Below are positions 15,572 to 23,671 of a DNA stretch of 64,000 bases, in pieces (the stretch's first letter is position 1; each line of letters starts with the position of its first letter). The position numbers and the translations under genes are program-made. The notes below the pieces were generated by a model that did no database searches, had not been told where the DNA came from, and saw nothing but the letters and a program-made list of their open reading frames with translations. The DNA comes from Variovorax sp. MHTC-1 (GTDB lineage: Bacteria > Pseudomonadota > Gammaproteobacteria > Burkholderiales > Burkholderiaceae_C), in contig NZ_RWKI01000014.1 in NCBI RefSeq assembly GCF_003984645.1, positions 1 through 64,000 of the forward strand. Direction: 5' to 3'.

Positions 15572-15775
15572 GGTGAGGTCCTTGTCTCGGTGAGTTCAAC
15601 AAAAACATGAGCCCTTTCTCCGGACTCTGAATTCACCGTAGGAGCCCGGACATCCCGCCGATGTGGGGATGGGACAGGCCCGCCTGTAGGAACTCGCCGC
15701 CGCACTGCGCAGGCCGGCAAAGGAGGTGGCACGCTCCTACAGCCGGGTGGCACGCCTCGGCTTACAACCAGGTAC
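15572..15775. other. Intergenic region with inverted repeat GTAGGAG...CTCCTAC
   Basis: This is a 204-bp divergent spacer between the small secreted protein (minus) and ybhP (plus). GTAGGAG at 15638-15644 and its inverse CTCCTAC at 15733-15739 bracket about 90 bp. A further GTAGGAA copy lies inside at ~15687. The stretch must hold promoters for both genes, but I cannot place a convincing -35/-10 pair. Confidence 0.4.
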
Positions 15776-16561
15776 GTGAAGCCCTCCTCTCCTTCGGCCG
15801 GCGTGACGGCCTTGCCCACCTCGCTCAAGGTCATGACCGTGAACACCCACAAGGGCTTCACTGCGCTCAACCGCAGGTTCATCCTGCCGGAGTTGCGTGA
15901 GGCGGTGCGCACGGTAGGCGCCGACGTCGTGTTCCTGCAAGAGGTGCTCGGGACTCATTCGCGCCATTCACGCAAGGTCGACAACTGGCCGGAGGCGCCG
16001 CACTACGAATTCCTGGCCGACACCATGTGGCCTCAGTTCGCCTATGGCCGCAACGCGGTCTATCCCAAGGGGCATCATGGCAATGCCGTGCTGTCGAAGT
16101 TTCCGATCGTCCACTTCAAGAACCACGACGTGTCGATCGCGGGCCCCGAGAAGCGCGGGCTCCTGCATTGCGTGCTGCGCCTGCCCGGCAGGCCGGTCGA
16201 CGTGCACGTGATCTGCGCCCACCTGGGCTTGGCCGAGCCTCATCGGCTGCAGCAGCTCGAGCTGCTCTGCCACATCGTGCGCGACGAGGTGCCGGCCGAT
16301 GCGCCGCTGATCGTGGCCGGCGACTTCAACGACTGGCGCGCCCGCGCGCACGAGATCCTCGAACAGGGCGCATCGCTGCGGGAGGTGTTCGTGCAGGCCA
16401 ACGGCAGCGCGGCGAAGACCTTCCCGGCGCGCTTTCCGCTGCTTCAGCTGGACCGTATCTACGTGCGCAATGCCGGCGTGCACGCGCCGGTCGTGCTGCC
16501 GCGCAGGCCCTGGTCGCACCTGTCGGACCATGCGCCGCTGGTGGCAGAGATCGAGTTGTAG
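15776..16561 (+). CDS. ybhP: Endonuclease/exonuclease/phosphatase family protein (YbhP-like)
   Basis: This is a 261-residue EEP-fold metal-dependent phosphodiesterase. Catalytic elements are visible in order: TVNTHKG at the start of the fold, FLQEVLG (metal-binding Glu), CAHLGL, AGDFNDW (Asp/Asn) and SDHAPLV (Asp-His). GTG 15776 is used because the next start, ATG 15833, would cut into the first strand (SLKVMTVNTHKG). It is followed after 2 nt by clsB and then ybhN, the same order as E. coli ybhP-ybhO-ybhN. A role in phospholipid or nucleic-acid hydrolysis is possible, and the substrate is unknown. Confidence 0.85.
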   Translation: MKPSSPSAGVTALPTSLKVMTVNTHKGFTALNRRFILPELREAVRTVGADVVFLQEVLGTHSRHSRKVDNWPEAPHYEFLADTMWPQFAYGRNAVYPKGHHGNAVLSKFPIVHFKNHDVSIAGPEKRGLLHCVLRLPGRPVDVHVICAHLGLAEPHRLQQLELLCHIVRDEVPADAPLIVAGDFNDWRARAHEILEQGASLREVFVQANGSAAKTFPARFPLLQLDRIYVRNAGVHAPVVLPRRPWSHLSDHAPLVAEIEL

Positions 16562-16563
16562 CC

Positions 16564-17793
16564 ATGGCCAATCGCTGGATTGCGGGCAATCGCGTCGAGT
16601 TGCTCGAGAACGGCGAGCAGTTCTTCCCGCGCGTGGTCGACGCCATCCGCCACGCGCAGCGCGAGGTGATCGTCGAGACCTTCATCCTGTTCGAGGACAA
16701 GGTGGGCAAGGAGCTTCATGGCGCCATGCGCGCCGCGGCCCTGCGCGGAGTGAAGGTGGATCTGATGGTCGACGGCTTCGGCTCGCCGGACCTGTCGCCC
16801 GAATTCATCGAGGGGCTGACCTCGGCGGGCGTCAAGGTGCGCGTCTTCGATCCGGGCCAGCGCTTTCTCGGCCAGCGGCTCAACGTCTTCCGGCGCATGC
16901 ACCGCAAGATCACGGTGGTCGACGGCACGCGCGCCTTCGTCGGCGGCATCAACTTCTCCGCCGACCACCTGATGGACTTCGGCCCCAAGGCCAAGCAGGA
17001 CTACGCCGTCGAGCTCGCGGGCCCGATCGTCACCGAGATCCACCGCTTCGTGCTGCGCGCGATCGCGATCGGCGGCAAGGGGCGCGGCTGGTTCAGGCGC
17101 CGCCTGCGCGCGGCACCGCCGCAAGCCAACGCGCCGGCCGGCGATGCCGAGGTGCAGTTCGTCACGCGCGACAACCGCCGCCACACCAACGACATCGAGC
17201 GCCACTATCGCGCCGCCATCCGCAGCGCGCGGCAGCGCATCGTGATCGCCAATGCCTATTTCTTCCCCGGCTACCGGCTGATCAAGGAGATGCGGCGCGC
17301 GGCGCGCCGCGGGGTCGACGTGCGGCTGATTCTGCAAGGCGAGCCGGACATGCCGATCGTCAAGACGGCGGCCAGCATGCTCTACCACCACTTGCTGCAC
17401 GCCGGCGTGCGCATCTACGAATACTGCGAGCGCCCGCTGCACGGCAAGGTCGCGCTGGCGGACGAACAGTGGAGCACAGTGGGCTCCAGCAATCTTGATC
17501 CATTGAGCCTGTCGCTGAACCTGGAAGCGAATGTGGTCGTGCGCGACCGCGCCTTCAACCAGGTGATGAGCGAGCGGCTCGATCGGCTGACGCGCGAGCA
17601 CTGCCAGCAGATCCAGACCTCGGATCTCACCGAATGGAGCGGCTGGCGGCTGGTGCGCAGCTTCTTCCTCTTCCACCTGCTGCGCTGGTATCCATCGTGG
17701 ATCGGCTGGCTGCCGCGCCACGCCCCGCGGCTGCACCCACTCGAAGCGCCCGCGCCGCGCGGCGGCGGCGCGACGCAGACGGACACGGCGTGA
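16564..17793 (+). CDS. clsB: Cardiolipin synthase B
   Basis: This 409-residue phospholipase-D-type enzyme makes cardiolipin from phosphatidylglycerol; the E. coli ClsB homologue also makes phosphatidylglycerol. Two HKD motifs are present: MHRKITVVDG (followed by FVGGINFS) and LHGKVALADE (followed by TVGSSNLDPLS). There is no N-terminal membrane helix, as expected for ClsB rather than ClsA; a hydrophobic C-terminal patch (VRSFFLFHLLRWYPSWIGWL) may contact the membrane. The stop overlaps the ybhN start by GTGA. Confidence 0.92.
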   Translation: MANRWIAGNRVELLENGEQFFPRVVDAIRHAQREVIVETFILFEDKVGKELHGAMRAAALRGVKVDLMVDGFGSPDLSPEFIEGLTSAGVKVRVFDPGQRFLGQRLNVFRRMHRKITVVDGTRAFVGGINFSADHLMDFGPKAKQDYAVELAGPIVTEIHRFVLRAIAIGGKGRGWFRRRLRAAPPQANAPAGDAEVQFVTRDNRRHTNDIERHYRAAIRSARQRIVIANAYFFPGYRLIKEMRRAARRGVDVRLILQGEPDMPIVKTAASMLYHHLLHAGVRIYEYCERPLHGKVALADEQWSTVGSSNLDPLSLSLNLEANVVVRDRAFNQVMSERLDRLTREHCQQIQTSDLTEWSGWRLVRSFFLFHLLRWYPSWIGWLPRHAPRLHPLEAPAPRGGGATQTDTA

Positions 17794-18752
17794 ACCGCTC
17801 GCAACGCCACGCCTGGTGGATCTGGACGAAGCGGATCGGCACCTGGGTTTTTCTCGGCCTCGTCGCCTGGCTGCTGCTGCGGCAGGCGCGCTCCATCGAC
17901 TGGGGCGAGGTCTTCGAATCGGTCGGCCAGATCCCGCTGCCGATGCTGCTCGCCGCGGCCGCCCTCGCCGCCTGCAGCTTCGCGCTGTACAGCAGCTACG
18001 ACTTGCTGGGGCGCCACATGACGGGCCACACGCTGGGCACCGGCGCGGTAATGGGCGTGACCTTCATCAGCTATGCCTTCAACCTCAACCTCGGCGCGCT
18101 GATCGGCGGCGTGGCCTTCCGCTACCGCCTGTATTCGCGGCTGGGCCTGGGCGGCCTCACCATCACGCGGGTGCTCGGCTTCAGCATGCTGACCAACTGG
18201 CTCGGCTACCTGGTGGTCGCGGGCGCCGCGTTCTGCTTCTGGCCGATGACGCTGCCGCCCGACTGGAAGATCGGAGGCGGCGGCCTGCGCATCCTCGGCG
18301 CGAGCCTGCTGTTGCTGGCCGCGGCCTATCTGGCGCTGTGCGCGATCGCGCGCGAGCACGTCTGGAACATCCGCGGCCATGAGCTGGAGACGCCCGCGCT
18401 GGGCATGGCGTTGCTGCAGATGCTGGTGTCCTGCATCAACTGGTCGCTGATCGGCGGCGTGATCTGGTTCCTGCTGCAGCGGGAGCTGCCCTATTCGGAT
18501 GTGCTCTCCGTGCTGCTGGTCGGCGCCGTGGCAGGCGTGATCACCCATGTGCCGGCCGGCCTGGGCGTGCTCGAAGCCGTGTTCGTCGCGCTGCTCGCGC
18601 ACCAGTTGCCGCAGAGTCGGCTGCTCGCCGCGCTGCTGGCCTATCGCGCCATCTACTACCTGCTGCCGCTCGCCATCGCCACCGTGGCCTATGCGCTCAC
18701 CGAGGTGCGCGCCAAGCGCCTGCGTACGCAACGGCGAAGAGGAGCGGCATGA
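17790..18752 (+). CDS. ybhN: YbhN-family inner membrane protein
   Basis: This is a 320-residue polytopic protein of the lysylphosphatidylglycerol synthase transmembrane-region (UPF0104) family, with about eight membrane helices. It has the family strings SYAFNLNLGALIGGVAFRYR and THVPAGLGVLEAVF. Start GTG 17790 overlaps the clsB stop. Homologues are thought to be lipid flippase-like proteins, and the gene order with clsB supports a role in phospholipid handling. The specific substrate is unknown. Confidence 0.87.
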   Translation: MNRSQRHAWWIWTKRIGTWVFLGLVAWLLLRQARSIDWGEVFESVGQIPLPMLLAAAALAACSFALYSSYDLLGRHMTGHTLGTGAVMGVTFISYAFNLNLGALIGGVAFRYRLYSRLGLGGLTITRVLGFSMLTNWLGYLVVAGAAFCFWPMTLPPDWKIGGGGLRILGASLLLLAAAYLALCAIAREHVWNIRGHELETPALGMALLQMLVSCINWSLIGGVIWFLLQRELPYSDVLSVLLVGAVAGVITHVPAGLGVLEAVFVALLAHQLPQSRLLAALLAYRAIYYLLPLAIATVAYALTEVRAKRLRTQRRRGAA

Positions 18753-19372
18753 ACGGACCACGCCCAATGCAATTGCCGGCGGATCCGGCCAAGGCGCTCG
18801 CCGCGCTGCGCCAGGCCACCGACGTCTGCCGGGAATGTCCGATCGGCTGGAACGCGACGCAGTCGGTGTTCGGCGAAGGGCCCGTCGGCGCCATGCTGAT
18901 GGTGGTCGGCGAGCAGCCCGGCGACCAGGAAGATCTTCAGGGCCGCCCCTTCGTCGGACCGGCGGGCCGCCTGTTCGACCGGGCGGCCGAACAGCTGGGC
19001 TGGGCGCGTGAACGGCTCTACGTCACCAACGCGGTCAAGCATTTCAAGTTCGAGCTGCGCGGCAAGCGCCGCATGCACAAGACGCCGGCGCAGCGCGAGG
19101 TGGCAGCTTGCCTGCAATGGCTCGAAAGCGAGATCGACCAAGTGCGGCCGCAGGCCTTCATCGCGCTCGGCGGCACCGCCGCGCGGGCGCTGCTCGGCCG
19201 CCCCGTGGCCGTCGTGAGCGAACGCGGCCGCTGGCACACCGGCCTGCGCGGGCTTCCGGTGCTGGTCTCGCTGCATCCGTCGGCGCTGCTGCGCGGCGAT
19301 CCGGCCGAACGCGAATCGGCCTACGCGCAGTGGCTGGCCGATCTCGCGCTGGCCGGCAAGTATCTTGCGTAA
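18749..19372 (+). CDS. udgX: UdgX-type uracil-DNA glycosylase / covalent uracil-DNA binder
   Basis: This 207-residue protein has the family-4 UDG motif GEQPGDQED and the C-terminal HPSALLR. It also carries the UdgX-specific insertion GKRRMHKTP, a KRRxH loop at residues 106-110. H110 matches the histidine that in mycobacterial UdgX forms a covalent bond to the uracil-derived sugar in DNA. CRECP near the N-terminus and a later Cys (AACLQW) would ligate an iron-sulphur cluster. It overlaps ybhN by ATGA, so it is co-expressed with lipid genes, which is an unexplained pairing. The M-for-I change in KRRIH is conservative. Confidence 0.87.
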   Translation: MNGPRPMQLPADPAKALAALRQATDVCRECPIGWNATQSVFGEGPVGAMLMVVGEQPGDQEDLQGRPFVGPAGRLFDRAAEQLGWARERLYVTNAVKHFKFELRGKRRMHKTPAQREVAACLQWLESEIDQVRPQAFIALGGTAARALLGRPVAVVSERGRWHTGLRGLPVLVSLHPSALLRGDPAERESAYAQWLADLALAGKYLA

Positions 19373-19481
19373 GAAAGACGCCGCTCAGGCGGTAGAAATA
19401 ATCGCGCAAGAATTGCTGCAGTGCAGCACAGGGGTGATCGGTAGGCCTATAGTCGATGAACCTTTTCCACGTAGAACGCCC

Positions 19482-19970
19482 ATGGCCCCCAGCTTCTCTT
19501 CTTCCCGCTTCTTCAATCCGCTCGTGCTGTGGGTGGATGTCGCCTTCAAGACCCACGAGATGCTGCTGTCTTCAGGCTCGGTGATCCAGCTGCGCACCGA
19601 GCGCATTGCGCGGGCCGGCCTCTCGCCGAACGCCGAGGACCTGGCGGAGATGCAGCTGATGGGCCACGAGAAACTGGCGGCGGCGAGCGAATCGGGCGCG
19701 GCGATGGCGAACCAGCTGCACAGCACCCAGTTCGCGCTCGTCAACCGCGCGGTGAAGCACTGGCTGGGCGGCGCCATCGCGCTCTTTTCGCTCAGCACCA
19801 GCACCACGCCGACGGAGTTCGAGGCGCACGGCAGGGCGCTCGCCGGTGCCGCCACCCGATCGGTCGCCACGATGACCCAGCTGTCGAGCGCCGGCGCGCG
19901 CATCGCGCAGCGCGGGCTCAAGCCGATCCATGCCAAGGCCACCTCGAACGCGCGGCGGCTCGCCGGCTGA
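19482..19970 (+). CDS. Phasin-like protein
   Basis: This is a 162-residue, largely helical and amphipathic protein without signal peptide or membrane helices. The central segment ERIARAGLSPNAEDLAEMQ and the Ala/Ser-rich helices resemble PHA granule-associated phasin-like proteins of Burkholderiales. No PHA biosynthesis gene lies nearby, so the granule role is inference from family resemblance. The start at 19482 begins the compact domain; the 109-bp spacer upstream is AT-richer than its surroundings and probably holds the promoter. Confidence 0.6.
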   Translation: MAPSFSSSRFFNPLVLWVDVAFKTHEMLLSSGSVIQLRTERIARAGLSPNAEDLAEMQLMGHEKLAAASESGAAMANQLHSTQFALVNRAVKHWLGGAIALFSLSTSTTPTEFEAHGRALAGAATRSVATMTQLSSAGARIAQRGLKPIHAKATSNARRLAG

Positions 19971-20026
19971 AGAAATTCGGCCCGCTTCAAGCTTCGCGCA
20001 ACGCGAGGCTTGCTAGCCTTGGGCCG

Positions 20027-20440
20027 ATGCGGATCTCGGAACTCGCCCAACGCGCCGGCGTCACGGTGCATGCGCTGCGCCACTACGAGCGGCTCGGCCT
20101 CCTGCTGCCGGCGCGCACCGCATCGGGCTACCGCGACTATCCCGAGTCGATGCGGCGCGAAGTGGTGTTCATCGCGATGGCGCGCCGCATCGGTTTCTCG
20201 CTGCCGGCGATCGGCGAGCTGCTGCCGGCCTACCGCGCGGGCCGTCTCAGCATCACGCGCATGACCGATGCCCTGGAAGAACGCGTGGCCGCGCTGGACG
20301 CGCAGATCGCCGAGCTGCAGGCCCTGCGCGCGCAGGTGATCGAACACGCGGCGTGGCTGCGCGCCCAGCGGCGCAAGCCGCCGAGGAAGACACGCTGGCC
20401 GAAGGCCCCCACCACACCCTCTTCGAAGGACAAGAGATGA
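20027..20440 (+). CDS. MerR family transcriptional regulator
   Basis: This is a 137-residue regulator. The N-terminal winged-helix shows MRISELAQRAGVTVHALRHY followed by ERLGLL, then the wing SGYRDYP. A coiled-coil dimerisation helix (~75-110) ends in a basic tail. No metal-binding cysteines are present, so it is more like the small-molecule or redox members than the mercury/copper ones. Its stop overlaps the start of the thioesterase gene by ATGA, making that enzyme its likely co-regulated partner. Confidence 0.85.
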   Translation: MRISELAQRAGVTVHALRHYERLGLLLPARTASGYRDYPESMRREVVFIAMARRIGFSLPAIGELLPAYRAGRLSITRMTDALEERVAALDAQIAELQALRAQVIEHAAWLRAQRRKPPRKTRWPKAPTTPSSKDKR

Positions 20441-20883
20441 ACCGCACCCCTCAGCTTCAACGAATCGAACAGGCCGTGCTCGCGATGCCGATGGCGCGCA
20501 CGCTGGGCCTGCGCTTCACGCAGCTCGCGCCGGGACAGGTCGAGATCGAACTGCCGATCGCCGAGCCGCTCACCTTCAGGCCGGGCCAGCTTCAGGCAAC
20601 ACCGATCTTCGCGGTCGCCGATTTCGCCGCGGTGTCCGCCGCCGGCTCCGTGTTGCCCGACGGCTGGAGCAACGCGACCGTCGACGCCACGCTGAAGCTC
20701 GTGGCACCTGCCGTGGGCCGCGCGGTGCGCGCACGCGGCCGCGTGGTGAGCGCCGGCCAGCTGCTCACCGTCTGCGCGGCGGAGGTCTACGCCATCGCCG
20801 AGAACGGGGAGGAACGCATCTGCGCCACGCTCCTGGGCACCGCGCGCAACGTCAAGCCGCCGGCACTAGCCGCAGCAGGGTAA
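20437..20883 (+). CDS. PaaI-like hotdog-fold thioesterase
   Basis: This 148-residue protein has hotdog thioesterase features: the central helix after GQLQATPIFAVADFAAVSAA and the strands containing ATVDATLKLVAPAVGR and ARGRVVSAG. It is of the length and organisation of DUF4442/PaaI-like acyl-CoA thioesterases. It is translationally coupled to the MerR regulator upstream. Its 3' end overlaps the convergent metallophosphoesterase gene by 32 bp. The substrate is unknown. Confidence 0.75.
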   Translation: MNRTPQLQRIEQAVLAMPMARTLGLRFTQLAPGQVEIELPIAEPLTFRPGQLQATPIFAVADFAAVSAAGSVLPDGWSNATVDATLKLVAPAVGRAVRARGRVVSAGQLLTVCAAEVYAIAENGEERICATLLGTARNVKPPALAAAG

Positions 20884-22036
20884 TTTCGGAAGGCGCGCCG
20901 AAGCGCTTGGGCGGCCCCCAGTAGCCGGTGCCGCGGCTCGTGTAGACCCACATCTCGTGCAGCTTGTGCAGCCCGGCCGTGAAGGGCTGCTGCAGCGGCA
21001 CGAAGAGGTTCCACGGAAAGAACTGGCCGCCATGCGTGTGGCCCGAGAGCTGCAACTGGTAGCCGGCTTCGGCCGCCGCCGGCGCGCTGCGCGGCTGGTG
21101 CGCGAGCAAGAGGCGCGTGCGCACCAGCGGCGGCGCATCGTGCAGCGCGCGCTGGGGATCGCTGGCATGCGCGGCATCGAAATGCGCTGCCGTGTAGTCG
21201 GTCACGCCTGCGACCACCAACGCGCTGTCGAGCACCTCCTCGTCGGTCTGCGCTCCCCTCACGTTGCGCGTCTGCAGCACCACGTGCTCGTTGAGCAGCA
21301 CCCGCAAGCCGAGCCGGCGCAGTTCGTCGATCCATGCGTGCGCACCGGCGTAGTACTCGTGGTTGCCGGTCACCACGAATGTGCCGTGCCGCGCGCGCAG
21401 CCCCGCGAGCGGCGCGACATGATCGCGCAGCTCGGCCACGGTGCCGTCGACCAGGTCGCCCGTGATCGCGATCATGTCGGCGCCCAGCGCGTTGACCGCG
21501 TCGACGATGCGCTGGATGTAGCCGCGCCGGATGGTAGGCCCGACATGGATGTCGCTGAGCTGCGCGATCGTGAAGCCGTCCAGCCCGGCGGGCAGGTCAC
21601 GGATCGGCACATCGACTCGCACCACGCCGGCGGTGCGCCGCGCATTGAAGAAGCCGATCAGCGAGATCAGCGTCGCCAGCAGCGGCACCGCCGCCGCGCT
21701 CCAAGCCTGCCCGCGCGCCCAGTCGATCGTCCAGCCGCCGAGAAGGGTGGCGAGCCAGGTCAGCAGCAAGCCGGCGTCGCGCGCCAGCGTCAGCACGAAC
21801 ATCGACGAGAACCATCCCATGCTCAGGAGACCGAGCCATTTCCACCCATCGGCCAGTGGCGGCCGGCCTGCGGAGCGTGCACCGACAAAGGGCAGCGGCA
21901 TGGTGGCGGCCGAGAGCACCAGCGCCGCCAGCAGCAGCGGCCAGGCGCCGGTGAGCGTCGCCAGCGCAGGCAGCAGCCGCAGGCCCATGTAGGCGTGCAG
22001 CAGCGTGGTGAGAAGAATCAGGGGCGGGAGCCGCAT
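20852..22036 (-). CDS. Membrane-anchored metallophosphoesterase
   Basis: This is a 394-residue protein. The N-terminal ~130 residues form about four membrane helices; a calcineurin-type metallophosphoesterase domain follows, with AQLSDIHVGPT, ITGDLVDGT, VTGNHEYYAG and SGHTHGGQFFP supplying the two-metal ligands in the canonical order. It resembles the YkuE/YaeI group, which are envelope phosphoesterases acting on lipids or unknown substrates. ATG 22036 was chosen because the hydrophobic segment starts right after it. Its gene end overlaps the thioesterase gene. Confidence 0.88.
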   Translation of the reverse strand: MRLPPLILLTTLLHAYMGLRLLPALATLTGAWPLLLAALVLSAATMPLPFVGARSAGRPPLADGWKWLGLLSMGWFSSMFVLTLARDAGLLLTWLATLLGGWTIDWARGQAWSAAAVPLLATLISLIGFFNARRTAGVVRVDVPIRDLPAGLDGFTIAQLSDIHVGPTIRRGYIQRIVDAVNALGADMIAITGDLVDGTVAELRDHVAPLAGLRARHGTFVVTGNHEYYAGAHAWIDELRRLGLRVLLNEHVVLQTRNVRGAQTDEEVLDSALVVAGVTDYTAAHFDAAHASDPQRALHDAPPLVRTRLLLAHQPRSAPAAAEAGYQLQLSGHTHGGQFFPWNLFVPLQQPFTAGLHKLHEMWVYTSRGTGYWGPPKRFGAPSEITLLRLVPAA

Positions 22037-22129
22037 CGAGGCCTTGAAGAATGACGCACAGTGCAGACACCGCATGTGGGCGCCGCCGCCTTCACATTCA
22101 AGGCGCGTGCCAGCAAAGAAAATGGCGCC

Positions 22130-22441
22130 TCAGTCGATGGCGAAGGCGATCGCGACCGCACCCAGTGCCAGGATCGCGAGGCCGGCCAGAAACAACAGTT
22201 CCGCTCGGCGCTCATGGCGCGATCCTTCATGCCGGGAACGCATCGACACGAAGGACAGCACCGCGCTCGCCAGGAAGATCAGCGCGTCGAAAGCGAGCAG
22301 TTTGTCGATCAGCACGCGCGAGTGGCCGTCGGGACGCAGGTGGCCGATCGACAGCACCGTCATGCAGACGCCGATCATCGTGGCCGAGGTCGGCAGGATG
22401 TGGGCCGAAAGGCCGCGGCCGTCGAGGATCCGCGGAATCAC
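22130..22441 (-). CDS. Small three-helix membrane protein of unknown function
   Basis: This is a 103-residue protein with three hydrophobic helices (LPTSATMIGVCMTVLSIGHL; a second around LIFLASAVLSFVSM; a third around LFLAGLAILALGAVAIAFAI) separated by charged loops (RSRHEGSRHERR). GTG 22441 overlaps the stop of the upstream secreted protein by GTGA, so the two are coupled. I do not recognise a named family; a helper or immunity-like role for its secreted neighbour is possible but unsupported. Confidence 0.65.
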   Translation of the reverse strand: MIPRILDGRGLSAHILPTSATMIGVCMTVLSIGHLRPDGHSRVLIDKLLAFDALIFLASAVLSFVSMRSRHEGSRHERRAELLFLAGLAILALGAVAIAFAID

Positions 22442-22902
22442 GAATGCGCGCTCACGTCCGTGCCGGCTGGCCACAGGAAGAGCGTCCGGGTCGGACTGCC
22501 GGCGCGGACCTCGACCGCCTGCTTCAAGGTCTGGCCGGCCAGCGTGGCTTGCACCTCATAGCGGCCGGGCTCGAGGCGCGCCACCATGAACGGGCCTTCC
22601 GCCGTCACGTGCGCCAGCACGTCGCGGCCGGCGGCATCGCGCACGGTCACTGAGACGTCGGCGGCGAAATCCGCGCGCGTGCCGTCCTTGATCGCGAATT
22701 CGAAGGTCGCCGGCCATCGCGGAGCGACGCTCTGCATCAGTGCCGCTTCGTCGCTGCTGATGCCGCCGCTCATGTACTCGACGCCATTGGTCATGTGGAT
22801 CGGCGGGTTGTAGGCCGCATGCGCCGCCAGCGCACCGAAAAGCGACGCGCCACCGATTGCCAGGGCGGCCACGGGCCGCCAGATCCGGGTTGTGTTCTTC
22901 AT
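22438..22902 (-). CDS. Secreted beta-sandwich protein, tandem paralogue A
   Basis: This is a 154-residue protein with a signal peptide (1-28, ending LAAHA). The mature domain has PRWPATFEFAIKDG, a middle VSVTVRDAAGRDVL and PFMVARLEPGRYEVQATLAG, the last resembling carboxypeptidase-regulatory/transthyretin-like beta folds. ATG 22902 follows an AAGGAAA site. The gene at 23011-23508 encodes a clear paralogue. Both share NPPI.M..GIEYM/GVEYM and SGGISSDEAALM-like motifs. It probably acts in the periplasm or at the surface; function is unknown. Confidence 0.75.
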   Translation of the reverse strand: MKNTTRIWRPVAALAIGGASLFGALAAHAAYNPPIHMTNGVEYMSGGISSDEAALMQSVAPRWPATFEFAIKDGTRADFAADVSVTVRDAAGRDVLAHVTAEGPFMVARLEPGRYEVQATLAGQTLKQAVEVRAGSPTRTLFLWPAGTDVSAHS

Positions 22903-23010
22903 TGCCGTTTCCTTGCTCCGGTTGATGAGATCGGTGGAGGCCAGGCATGTGCACTCCACGCCCGGACTATGGGCGGCAAGACTTAGGCGAAGCTGAATCC
23001 GCGAGACCGC

Positions 23011-23508
23011 TCAGTCGCTGGTGCGCGCCGCGGCTTGTTGCTCCGGCATGAGCTGCCCGGTCGCGGCGGCAAAATCGACGTTGGATGGCCAGACGAAGGC
23101 AGCGCGAGACGCCATTCCGTTGAACACGACCAGCTGCTGCTGCAACGTGATCCCGGCCAGCGTGGCCTCGACCTCGTAGGCGCCGGGGTCGAGCCGCGCC
23201 AGCATGAAGGGAGCGCCCGAAACGGCCTCCATTACCGGCCGGCCCGAATAGCGTTCGCGCACCACCACCTTCACGTCGGCCGGTACCTCGCCCGGTTTGG
23301 CGCGGTTGACCGAGAACTCCAGCGTCGCCGCCCAGCGCGGCGAGACCATGCGCATGAACGCCGCCTCGGCGCTGCTCTTTCCGCCGCACATGTATTCGAT
23401 GCCCTGCGCCATGCGGATGGGCGGGTTGGTCGTCAGTGCGTGCGCCGAAGTCCATGCGCCAAGGAAAGCCAGGGCCACAGGGGGCCACCAAAACCGGGTT
23501 GCTTTCAT
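23011..23508 (-). CDS. Secreted beta-sandwich protein, tandem paralogue B
   Basis: This is a 165-residue protein with a signal peptide (1-24, ending SAHA). The domain parallels the downstream gene: TNPPIRMAQGIEYMCGG, SPRWAATLEFSVNR, VKVVVRERYSGRPVM and PFMLARLDPGAYEVEATLAG. It has one cysteine (C40 region) that is absent from the paralogue, and a longer C-terminal tail. The 108-bp gap to paralogue A allows either co-transcription or separate promoters. A duplicated pair with this level of divergence suggests related but distinct partners. Family and function are not recognised. Confidence 0.75.
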   Translation of the reverse strand: MKATRFWWPPVALAFLGAWTSAHALTTNPPIRMAQGIEYMCGGKSSAEAAFMRMVSPRWAATLEFSVNRAKPGEVPADVKVVVRERYSGRPVMEAVSGAPFMLARLDPGAYEVEATLAGITLQQQLVVFNGMASRAAFVWPSNVDFAAATGQLMPEQQAAARTSD

Positions 23509-23671
23509 CGCTTGCTGTCCTCGCTCCAAAAACGGCGCCAATCCGCCGGAATTGTGCTTAGCAAGAGTCGCGCTAGGTATAGCGTTTACGAGGATTGGCG
23601 CCGTGAAGCGGCATCGGCGGGCGGCACGGCATGCGGTATTTCACGAACCAGGCCCTGGGCCGGGTTCGCAA

